Source: Burkholderiales bacterium (lineage in GTDB: Bacteria; Pseudomonadota; Gammaproteobacteria; Burkholderiales; SG8-39). Taken from it: a DNA stretch of 6,058 bases. The stretch lies in the NCBI GenBank assembly GCA_017880745.1, contig JADGRR010000207.1, positions 1 through 6,058 of the forward strand, read 5' to 3'. Below are positions 1-5,219 of the stretch, in pieces (positions within the stretch are counted from its first letter, which is position 1; each line of letters begins with the position of its first letter). The notes under the pieces were generated by a model, which worked only from the letters and a program-made list of their open reading frames with translations, was not told the DNA's origin and ran no database searches. The translations under genes and the position numbers were made by a program.

Positions 1-2
1 CC

Positions 3-104
3 AGCATGGATGTGAAGGACATATCGGTCGATGCAGTGGCGCGCGCTTACGCCACATTGCTCGGAAACTCGGGGCAGGGCCGGACTTCGCCCGCGACTGT
101 CTGA
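3..104 (+). CDS. C-terminal end of a probable family 9 (heptosyltransferase-like) glycosyltransferase, 5' part outside window
   Basis: The frame opening at base 3 is free of stops to a TGA at 102-104 and encodes 33 residues. The segment SMDVKDISVDAVARAYATLL resembles the end of ADP-heptose:LPS heptosyltransferases, where a (C/S)M..I.V..V..A pattern forms the last helix before a short variable tail. Such enzymes add heptose or related sugars to the LPS core at the cytoplasmic face of the inner membrane. The gene converges on msbA with only 40 bases between stop codons, a sensible LPS neighbourhood. The call rests on a short C-terminal pattern and the neighbour, so the family is tentative. The other plus frames here have nothing recognisable, and a minus-strand frame starting near base 18 runs off the edge without a recognisable sequence. 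Confidence 0.45.
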   Translation, partial: SMDVKDISVDAVARAYATLLGNSGQGRTSPATV

Positions 105-137
105 TGTCATCCGTCTGAATCGCTCGTGCTTTATGCC

Positions 138-164
138 GACCGTCTCAAATAGCCGCGGACGGTC
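138..164 (-). other. Weak inverted repeat at the msbA 3' end
   Basis: Seven-base arms GACCGTC (138-144) and GACGGTC (158-164) flank a 13-base loop that contains the msbA stop codon. It lies between the convergent gene ends, where a bidirectional terminator would be expected. Neither strand shows a T run after the stem, so it is not a canonical intrinsic terminator. Function is uncertain. Confidence 0.25.
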
Positions 165-1956
165 TGGCGCGGGCGCGCGCCCGATGCGGATGCCGCTCGG
201 ACGTACCGTCTTCGACAGCGAACTGGATCTTGTACAAGTACGCATACAGTCCATCGTGCGCCAGCAGCTCAGCGTGAGAGCCGATTTCGGCAATCCGGCC
301 TTGTTGCAGCACCACGATGCGGTCCGCCTTCTCGATGGTGGACAGGCGGTGGGCGATGATCAGCGTGGTGCGGCCTTGCATCAGGGTGTCCAGCGCCGCC
401 TGCACCACCCGCTCCGACTCGGTATCCAGAGCTGAGGTGGCCTCGTCCAGAATCAGCACCGGCGCATTTTTCAGCAGGGCACGCGCGATCGCCAGGCGCT
501 GGCGCTGGCCGCCGGAGAGGCGCACGCCATTCTCGCCTATCATCGTCCGCAAGCCCTGCGGCATTTCGCCGATAAACTCCATCGCATGCGCGGCCTCGGC
601 GGCGGCGACGATAGCGGTCTCGCTGGCGCCCGCCAAGGGGCCGTAGGCGATGTTGGCCGCGACCGTATCGTTGAACAGCACCACGTCCTGGCTGACCAGG
701 GCGAGATTGGCACGCAGGCTGGCCAGAGTCAGCGTCTGGGTGTCGATGCCGTCGAGCAGGATGCGCCCGGCACTGGGCTGATAAAACCGCGGAATCAGGT
801 TGGCGAGCGTCGTCTTGCCACCGCCGGAGCCGCCGACCAAGGCCACGGTTTCGCCCGCGGCGATCGCCAGATTGACGTCGGCCAAAGCCGGTCGGGTGGC
901 GTTGGGGTAGGAAAAACACAAATGCTCCAACTCGATCCGGCCCTGCGCCCGGTCCAGACTCTGCGTGCCGCTGTCTTCCTCGGGTTCTTCGTCGATGACC
1001 GAAAACACACTTTCTGCCGCCGCCAGGCCGCGCTGCAGCGAAGCGTTGACCCCGGTCAGACGCTTGAGTGGCGAGAGCAGCATCAGCGTGGCGGTCATGA
1101 ACGAGACGAAACTGCCCACCGTCACCACGCCGGCGCCGCTTTGCCGCGTGGAATAGTAAATGATGACCGCGACCGCGACGGCGGCACATACCTGCACCAG
1201 CGGCACCGAGGCCCCGGCGGCAATGGTCTGGCGCATGGCGAAATCGCGCATGCGCTTGATCGCCGCGCCGAAGTGGTGCTGCTCGTACTCCTGACCGCCG
1301 AACACCTTCACCACCTTGTGGCATTCGATCGCCTCGTCCAGCACGTGGGTGATGTCCCCCATCGCGTGCTGCGCGTCGCGGCTCACCTGGCGCAGCCGGC
1401 CGCTGAACGACTGGATCACCAGAGCAATAATTGGCCCTATCACCAGCGTTATGAGCGATAGCTTCCAGTCGAGGTAGAACATCCAGGCGAGCAATCCGGC
1501 AACGGTGAGGCTGTCGCGCACCATCACCGTCAGCACGGTGGTTGCGGCCCCGGTGACGCCGGTTACGTCGTAGGAAAGCTTGGAAATCAGCGCGCCCGAG
1601 GAAGCATCGTCGTAATAGCGCGTGGGCAAGTTGACCAGGCGGCTGAACATCTCGGCGCGCAAATCGAACACCACGCGGTTGGATACCCAGTTGAGCGCGT
1701 AGTCGCTGGCAAAACCGAACACGCCGCGCACCAGGAATAATCCGACCAGGGCAAACGGAATGTAGCGAATGGTGGTGGGGTCCTTGTTGACGAAGCTGCC
1801 GTCCAGCAGCGGTTTCATCAGCGCCGGGAACACGGGCTCGGTCGCCGCCACCAACACCATCGCCAGGATCGACAGGGCAAACATGCGCCAGTACGGCGCG
1901 ACATTGCGCAGCAGGCGCACATACAGGACCCGGCTCTTGGTTTCGGGAACACTCAT
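145..1956 (-). CDS. msbA: MsbA, lipid A/LPS core export ATP-binding permease
   Basis: Homodimeric inner-membrane ABC half-transporter that flips core-lipid A from the cytoplasmic to the periplasmic leaflet using ATP. The 603-residue protein has an N-terminal transmembrane domain (about 20-305, with hydrophobic segments near 25-47, 65-87, 140-160, 163-183, 250-270 and 280-298) followed by a nucleotide-binding domain (about 340-580). Visible motifs are Walker A GGSGGGKT at 375-382, Q-loop Gln423, signature LSGGQ at 480-484, Walker B LILDE at 501-505 with catalytic Glu505, and H-loop His536. All are intact. E. coli MsbA is 582 residues; the excess here is mostly a basic C-terminal tail (about 582-603) with an Arg-Ala repeat. 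The ATG at 1956 places the family's usual start a few residues before the first amphipathic segment, but no clear Shine-Dalgarno precedes it. A promoter at 2085-2093 probably drives it. Homologous exporters of other lipids are possible, but the LPS context favours MsbA. Confidence 0.95.
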   Translation of the reverse strand: MSVPETKSRVLYVRLLRNVAPYWRMFALSILAMVLVAATEPVFPALMKPLLDGSFVNKDPTTIRYIPFALVGLFLVRGVFGFASDYALNWVSNRVVFDLRAEMFSRLVNLPTRYYDDASSGALISKLSYDVTGVTGAATTVLTVMVRDSLTVAGLLAWMFYLDWKLSLITLVIGPIIALVIQSFSGRLRQVSRDAQHAMGDITHVLDEAIECHKVVKVFGGQEYEQHHFGAAIKRMRDFAMRQTIAAGASVPLVQVCAAVAVAVIIYYSTRQSGAGVVTVGSFVSFMTATLMLLSPLKRLTGVNASLQRGLAAAESVFSVIDEEPEEDSGTQSLDRAQGRIELEHLCFSYPNATRPALADVNLAIAAGETVALVGGSGGGKTTLANLIPRFYQPSAGRILLDGIDTQTLTLASLRANLALVSQDVVLFNDTVAANIAYGPLAGASETAIVAAAEAAHAMEFIGEMPQGLRTMIGENGVRLSGGQRQRLAIARALLKNAPVLILDEATSALDTESERVVQAALDTLMQGRTTLIIAHRLSTIEKADRIVVLQQGRIAEIGSHAELLAHDGLYAYLYKIQFAVEDGTSERHPHRARARARPSAAI

Positions 1957-2001
1957 CTTATTGACTGGGTCAGGGTGGGAAATATTCTAATGAAGCTTTG
2001 A

Positions 2002-2058
2002 TTAACTCCGTGACGCGATCAGAGCTTTCTCTGACTTGGGGAATCTACAAGGAGACAT
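2002..2058 (-). CDS. Possible 18-codon leader ORF ahead of msbA
   Basis: Within the predicted msbA leader an ATG at 2058 opens a frame of 18 codons ending in TAA at 2002-2004 (starts MSPCRFPKSEK). A purine stretch, AAGAGG, precedes the ATG but is only two bases away, too close for good initiation. The 2019-2034 hairpin lies inside this frame. A short open frame of this length is easily chance; it is listed because it sits in an unusually long AT-rich leader with a good promoter. Confidence 0.12.
   Translation of the reverse strand: MSPCRFPKSEKALIASRS
2019..2034 (-). other. Perfect hairpin in the msbA leader
   Basis: A perfect 6-base inverted repeat, TCAGAG and CTCTGA, closes a 4-base loop (AAAG on the minus strand). 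It lies about 63 bases before the msbA start codon, inside the predicted transcript. No T run follows on either strand, so it is not an intrinsic terminator. It could be a leader stem-loop affecting stability or translation, or a binding site for a dimeric protein. No matching family is recognised. Confidence 0.35.
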
Positions 2059-2084
2059 CGCCTCTTTTATTGAGACTATCTTTA

Positions 2085-2093
2085 ATTATATCA
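2085..2093 (-). promoter_or_regulatory. Extended -10 promoter for msbA
   Basis: The minus strand reads TGATATAAT here: a perfect consensus -10 hexamer TATAAT (2085-2090) preceded by the TGn extended -10 element (2091-2093). No good -35 hexamer is found 16-18 bases upstream, which fits an extended -10 promoter. Transcription would start near 2078, giving a leader of about 122 bases before the msbA ATG. The site lies in an AT-rich block: bases 1981-2100 are 38% GC by direct count, far below the flanking genes. It is correctly oriented for msbA and would uncouple it from the glycosyltransferase upstream. Confidence 0.6.
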
Positions 2094-2110
2094 GAGCCAT
2101 AAGCCGGGTC

Positions 2111-2139
2111 CCGGGCAGCGCAATCACTATCCTGCCCGG
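2111..2139 (-). terminator. GC-rich hairpin after the glycosyltransferase gene, possible terminator without T tract
   Basis: Perfect 8-base arms CCGGGCAG (2111-2118) and CTGCCCGG (2132-2139) flank a 13-base loop. The stem begins 26 bases past the glycosyltransferase stop codon, the position expected of a 3'-end hairpin. No T run follows on the minus strand, so intrinsic termination would be inefficient; RNA 3'-end protection or Rho-assisted termination are alternatives. It also covers the area just upstream of the msbA -10 element, so it might instead be a protein-binding site. Confidence 0.35.
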
Positions 2140-2164
2140 CGTGCGCGGCCCGGGTACAGGGGCA

Positions 2165-3319
2165 TCACTTGGTAGCCATCAGATCCGCGTACAGCCGCGT
2201 CAACTGTTGCGCCATGCCATCCAGACTGAAGGGCTCGACCCTGCGCCGTGCGGCCGCGCCCATGCGTCGCGCCTGCCCCGGCGCGGCCGCCAGACTGAGG
2301 CAGCGCGCCAACTCCACCACGTCGAGCGCGTCGCGGCAGACATAGCCCTCGACGCCGCTTTCGATCAACTCCGCCGCGCCGCACTGCGAACTGGTGACGA
2401 GCGGCAGGCCGCAGGCCATCGCCTCAAGCGCGGCGTTGGGGAAGGGGTCGTAGAGCGTGGGCAGAACAAAGCAATCGGCCATGCCATACCAGGGTTCGAC
2501 GTGTTCCTGACCGCCCGTGAAATGCACCCGGCCGGAAAGCTTAAGCTGCTCCGCCATGCGCCGCAGTTGCGGCAGTTCTCTGTCCGCGCCCACCACCACG
2601 AGATGGGCGTCGCGCACGCCGGTCAGGGCGCGCAACAACTGCGGCACACCTTTGCGCCTGAACCCCGAGCCGACGAACAAATACACCATCACCGTGTCCG
2701 CGATGCCGAGTTCTGCGCGCTTTCGCGCGCGCCAAGTCTGGCGCAGATCCGGATGGAAGGCCGCCAGGTCGACGCCGCTGTAGATCACGCGCAGCTTCGA
2801 CTCGGCGAGTCCGAAATGCCGGCGCACCTCCTCCTTCACCATGTTCGAATTGCAGATCACCGCGCGCAAGCGGGGGCTTTCGAACAGGCGCCGCTCCGCC
2901 GCCAGCGTATACCAGTGATACGGATTGAGCGCGAGGGCGATGCGCTCCCACGCGCCGGCTGCGCGCTTGCGGTTGGCGAGCCACTGGCGATGCACACCAT
3001 CGCCCGCGCGGTAGACGTCGCAGCAGGCGATGCGCTCGTGCGACTGTACCAGGTCGAAGCTGCGCGATTTCAATGCGGCGCAGACGGCGCGGGCAAAGCT
3101 CCAGTCGCGCCACACCCGGCCGATATAAAAGGGGTCGCAGCGGAGCATGCGCCAGCCGTTTCCCGGCCCTGCCCCGCCCGACCTCGTATCGCCGGACCAC
3201 GCCCGCGCGAGCAGCGTCAGCTCCACATTTTGCGCCGCAAGCGCCGCCAGCGCGCGCTCGACGAAGCGCTCGGCGCCGCCATACGGGTTGTAGCGCTGGC
3301 GCACCAAAGCGATCTTCAT
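2165..3319 (-). CDS. GT-B fold glycosyltransferase, family 4, WaaG-like
   Basis: Retaining glycosyltransferase that moves a sugar from a nucleotide donor to an acceptor at the cytoplasmic side of the inner membrane; beside msbA the likely acceptor is the LPS core or another surface glycan. The 384-residue product has an N-terminal acceptor domain starting MKIALVRQRYNPYGGAER, with the acceptor-side glycine loop at 14-18. The linker motif YSGVD is at 180-184, and the C-terminal donor domain carries GSGFRRKGV at 217-225 (phosphate-binding Arg/Lys) and a D-x7-E form (Asp291, Glu299) of the family's E-x7-E motif. Layout and length resemble E. coli WaaG (LPS glucosyltransferase I), but donor and acceptor cannot be read from sequence. 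The ATG at 3319 is chosen because an AAGGAG lies 10 bases upstream and the protein begins exactly at the first beta strand; a TTG at 3364 would add 15 Arg-rich residues and is less likely. Confidence 0.9.
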   Translation of the reverse strand: MKIALVRQRYNPYGGAERFVERALAALAAQNVELTLLARAWSGDTRSGGAGPGNGWRMLRCDPFYIGRVWRDWSFARAVCAALKSRSFDLVQSHERIACCDVYRAGDGVHRQWLANRKRAAGAWERIALALNPYHWYTLAAERRLFESPRLRAVICNSNMVKEEVRRHFGLAESKLRVIYSGVDLAAFHPDLRQTWRARKRAELGIADTVMVYLFVGSGFRRKGVPQLLRALTGVRDAHLVVVGADRELPQLRRMAEQLKLSGRVHFTGGQEHVEPWYGMADCFVLPTLYDPFPNAALEAMACGLPLVTSSQCGAAELIESGVEGYVCRDALDVVELARCLSLAAAPGQARRMGAAARRRVEPFSLDGMAQQLTRLYADLMATK

Positions 3320-3441
3320 CGCACCATTTCTCCTTGCGCGCCGGCCCTGCCGCCGGGCACGCAACTCAGGCTTCGCTCCTTCTTTCCGGGCTGCACGCCG
3401 ATGCGGCGCAGGGCTTGCAAATCACCTTGGTCTTTCGGCAT
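3316..3441 (-). CDS. Possible leaderless 41-residue small ORF overlapping the glycosyltransferase start
   Basis: An ATG at 3441 opens a 41-codon frame (starts MPKDQGDLQALRRIGVQPGK) ending in a TGA that overlaps the glycosyltransferase ATG as ATGA. The predicted promoter at 3448-3476 would place +1 at the A of this ATG, so the message would be leaderless. The product is basic and hydrophilic, without a membrane segment or recognisable domain. The ATGA overlap would allow translational coupling to the glycosyltransferase, although that gene has its own strong Shine-Dalgarno. In GC-rich DNA a frame of this length occurs often by chance, so I treat it as a candidate only; the stretch may simply be the 122-base leader of the glycosyltransferase. 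Confidence 0.2.
   Translation of the reverse strand: MPKDQGDLQALRRIGVQPGKKERSLSCVPGGRAGAQGEMVR
3330..3335 (-). promoter_or_regulatory. Ribosome binding site of the glycosyltransferase gene
   Basis: The minus strand reads AAGGAG, 10 bases before the ATG at 3319. It is the strongest Shine-Dalgarno match near a start codon in the window and decides the start against the upstream TTG at 3364. An out-of-frame ATG lies between them but its frame ends after three codons, overlapping the true start. Confidence 0.65.
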
Positions 3442-3447
3442 GCACGC

Positions 3448-3476
3448 ACGATAGCAGAGAACCCGCGGACGGTGAA
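3448..3476 (-). promoter_or_regulatory. Sigma-70 type promoter for the glycosyltransferase gene
   Basis: The minus strand shows a -35-like TTCACC (3471-3476), a 17-base spacer and a -10-like TATCGT (3448-3453) preceded by TGC, an extended -10 element. Spacing is optimal and it points at the glycosyltransferase. The predicted start of transcription is 3441. It lies 42 bases beyond the btuF stop, so it would make the glycosyltransferase independent of the B12 operon. The spacer overlaps one arm of an inverted repeat. Confidence 0.5.
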
Positions 3477-3503
3477 CGGGGGCGCAGGGCGCCGTGTCCG
3501 CGG
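3463..3503. repeat. 8-base inverted repeat flanking the -35 element
   Basis: Perfect arms CCGCGGAC (3463-3470) and GTCCGCGG (3496-3503) are separated by 25 bases. The -35-like hexamer lies directly beside the left arm, and the arm itself is in the promoter spacer. The whole element starts 15 bases beyond the btuF stop codon. It could be the base of a btuF 3'-end hairpin or an operator. No T run follows, and GC-rich DNA yields such repeats by chance fairly often. Confidence 0.3.
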
Positions 3504-3517
3504 CAGCACCGAACAGT

Positions 3518-4444
3518 TCACCTGCGCCTGGCGCGCGCTGCATCGAGGTGCTCGCACAGTTGCTGCGCGCCGTCCAGGATCCGCGGCGTATTGCGGGTGA
3601 TGAGGTCGGCAGGAATGATAAACAGGTTGCCCCGCGCCACGGCCTTGAGATGCGGCCATTTTTTCCATGCGTCCAGACTTCCCGCCTGCCCGGCTTCCGC
3701 GCTCACCCCGCCAATCGCTTCGGGATCGGCGGCGAGCACCGCCTCGGTGGAGATTACCGGCGTCAGCAGCTTCAGGTCGGCAAACACACTCTGCCCGCCG
3801 CACAGCCGGATCACATCGCTGATGAGGTGATCACCGTTGACGGTCATCAGTGGTTTGTCCCAGATCTGGTAGAACACCGTCACCGAGCTGCGGCCGGCGT
3901 AGCCCTGCCGCAGCTCGGCCTCGCGCGCCACGAACGCGCGCGCGACCGGAAACGCGATCGTTTCCGTGCCGGCCAAGCGGCCAAGCTGCTCGATCGCGCG
4001 CGCGATGCCAGCAAGGCGGCGCGACGCGTTGTAGTACACCGGGACACCGAGTCGCAATAGTTTGTCGAGCTGGCGCTGCGCATTGCCGTTCTGCCAGACC
4101 ACGATCAAATCGGGCTTAAGCGCAACAATGCGCTCGAGGTCGAGCTGCGCGCTGTCGCCGATTCGCGGGATGCGCTGCGCGGCCGCCGGAAAATTGCTGT
4201 ACTCGACCGTGCCGACGACGTGCTCGCCGGCGCCGGCCGCGAACAGCAACTCGGTCAGGTGCGGCGCCAGGCTGATGATGCGCTGCGCCGGCTGTTTCAG
4301 CGTCACGCTGCGGCCGCTATCGTCGGCAAGCCTGATCTCGGCGCCGACCGGCGCGCTGCCTAGCGCCAGCACGGCGACCAGCACGCAACGCAACAACGCT
4401 ATGCGGCGGTGATCGGCTCGTGTCGCTGCGTCGTCCGCGCTCAT
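3518..4444 (-). CDS. btuF: Periplasmic cobalamin-binding protein of the BtuF type
   Basis: Periplasmic binding protein that would deliver vitamin B12 or a related corrinoid to the BtuC permease. The 308-residue product starts with a basic N-region (Arg13, Arg14) and a hydrophobic core (about 15-32) ending in a likely signal peptidase I site after VGA at 33-35. The mature part has the two-lobed Fe3+/B12-binding fold: RIISLAPHLTELLFAAG (55-71), LDLERIVALKPDLIVVW (101-117), GNAQRQLDKL (120-129), and the C-terminal LITRNTPRILDGAQQL (281-296), all closely matching E. coli BtuF. Glu104 and Glu234 sit where the family carries the two lobe glutamates that dock on permease arginines, and Tyr82 and Trp117 fall at ligand-pocket aromatic positions. 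One base separates its ATG from the btuD stop, so it is translationally coupled; a GGAG lies four bases upstream. Iron-siderophore or heme binding is the alternative; the similarity favours B12. Confidence 0.87.
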   Translation of the reverse strand: MSADDAATRADHRRIALLRCVLVAVLALGSAPVGAEIRLADDSGRSVTLKQPAQRIISLAPHLTELLFAAGAGEHVVGTVEYSNFPAAAQRIPRIGDSAQLDLERIVALKPDLIVVWQNGNAQRQLDKLLRLGVPVYYNASRRLAGIARAIEQLGRLAGTETIAFPVARAFVAREAELRQGYAGRSSVTVFYQIWDKPLMTVNGDHLISDVIRLCGGQSVFADLKLLTPVISTEAVLAADPEAIGGVSAEAGQAGSLDAWKKWPHLKAVARGNLFIIPADLITRNTPRILDGAQQLCEHLDAARARRR

Positions 4445-4445
4445 A

Positions 4446-5219
4446 TCACTCCGGCACGAACAAGGTTCGCCCGGCCGCTTCGATGCGCGTCACCCCATGG
4501 CCGAACGCATCCCGCAGCGCAGCCTCGGTCATCACCTCGCCGATCGATCCCTGCCGCACCGTCCCCTGCGGCGTGAGCAGCAGAGCGTGACTGGCGAAGC
4601 GCGCGGCCAGGTTGAGATCGTGCACCGTGAACAGCACGCCCTTGCCGCGTCCGCGGGCGAGTCTGACCAGATGCTCCAGCACCAGCACCTGGTGATGCAG
4701 GTCGAGGTGCGACACCGGCTCGTCGAGCAGAAGGAGCGGCGCATCCTGCGCCAACAGCGCCGCCAACGCCACGCGCTGGCGCTCGCCGCCAGAGAGGGTC
4801 AACACGTCGCGCTGCTCGAACCCGGCGAGGTCCACCGCCCGCAGCGCGGCCGACGCGATCTCGCGCTCCTCCTCGCCTTCCCATTGCCAGCGCGAAAGAT
4901 AGGGATGGCGCCCCAGCATCACGCTCTCCAATACGCTGGCGCTGAACGCGTCGTGAATAGTCTGCGGCAGGAAACCGCGTTGCCGCGCAGCTTCGGCGGC
5001 CGGCCAATCGACCAGCGCTTTGCCGGCCAGGCGCACCGCTCCCCCCTGCGGCTCACGCAGGCCGACTGCAGTATGCAGGAAGGTGGTTTTGCCCGCACCG
5101 TTGGGGCCGAGTACGCACCACACTTCGCCGGCGTCGAGGCGGAAGCTCAAGCCACGCACGAGCGTGCGCGCGGCCACGCGCAACAACAGATCTTGCGCTT
5201 CAAGCAGCGGCGCGCTCAC
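4446..5219 (-). CDS. btuD: ABC transporter ATPase of the FecE/BtuD type
   Basis: Cytoplasmic ATP-hydrolysing subunit of the importer. The 257-residue protein is a standard single nucleotide-binding domain: Walker A GPNGAGKT at 38-45, Q-loop Gln86 in FLPQ, signature LSGGE at 142-146, Walker B LLLLDEP at 162-168 with catalytic Glu167, D-loop SHLD at 170-173, and H-loop His200 in TVHDLNLAARF. The HDLNLAARF-type H-loop is characteristic of the iron-siderophore/B12 importer class, as is the length. The start codon is GTG at 5219, not ATG; it overlaps the permease stop codon as GTGA, so translation is coupled to btuC, and only a weak GGGA precedes it. The protein stops one base before btuF. The ligand is assigned from the neighbour, since the ATPase itself does not distinguish B12 from siderophore systems. 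Confidence 0.9.
   Translation of the reverse strand: MSAPLLEAQDLLLRVAARTLVRGLSFRLDAGEVWCVLGPNGAGKTTFLHTAVGLREPQGGAVRLAGKALVDWPAAEAARQRGFLPQTIHDAFSASVLESVMLGRHPYLSRWQWEGEEEREIASAALRAVDLAGFEQRDVLTLSGGERQRVALAALLAQDAPLLLLDEPVSHLDLHHQVLVLEHLVRLARGRGKGVLFTVHDLNLAARFASHALLLTPQGTVRQGSIGEVMTEAALRDAFGHGVTRIEAAGRTLFVPE

Noticed and set aside
269..1324. Minus-strand frame of 351 codons inside msbA
   Set aside because: It is an out-of-frame shadow of msbA; the Arg, Gly and Ala-rich product has no motif, whereas the msbA frame has all ABC motifs intact.
586..1461. Plus-strand open frame of 291 codons opposite msbA
   Set aside because: It is antisense to the conserved MsbA domains and its product is a low-complexity Gly, His, Arg-rich chain without any recognisable domain.
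2036..3454. Plus-strand open frame of 472 codons opposite the glycosyltransferase gene
   Set aside because: It lies antisense to a clear family 4 glycosyltransferase, its translation is rich in His, Arg, Gln and Ala without hydrophobic pattern or motif, and such mirror frames are typical of GC-rich genes.
153..3473. Shared 11-mer CCGCGGACGGT at 153-163 and 3463-3473
   Set aside because: An 11-base match is expected by chance several times in a GC-rich window of this size, and the flanking bases differ.
3320..3517. Cobalamin riboswitch near the B12 genes
   Set aside because: This gap is downstream of btuF, is only 198 bases long and shows no B12-box-like sequence; a riboswitch would be expected upstream of btuC, outside the window.
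3366..3803. Minus-strand frame of 145 codons overlapping the btuF 3' end
   Set aside because: It overlaps conserved BtuF sequence out of frame, and its product has no recognisable features.
4379..4390. Cys20 in the BtuF signal peptide (LLRC) as a lipoprotein site
   Set aside because: The residues before the cysteine do not fit a lipobox, the cysteine lies inside the hydrophobic core, and a normal signal peptidase I site (VGA) follows.
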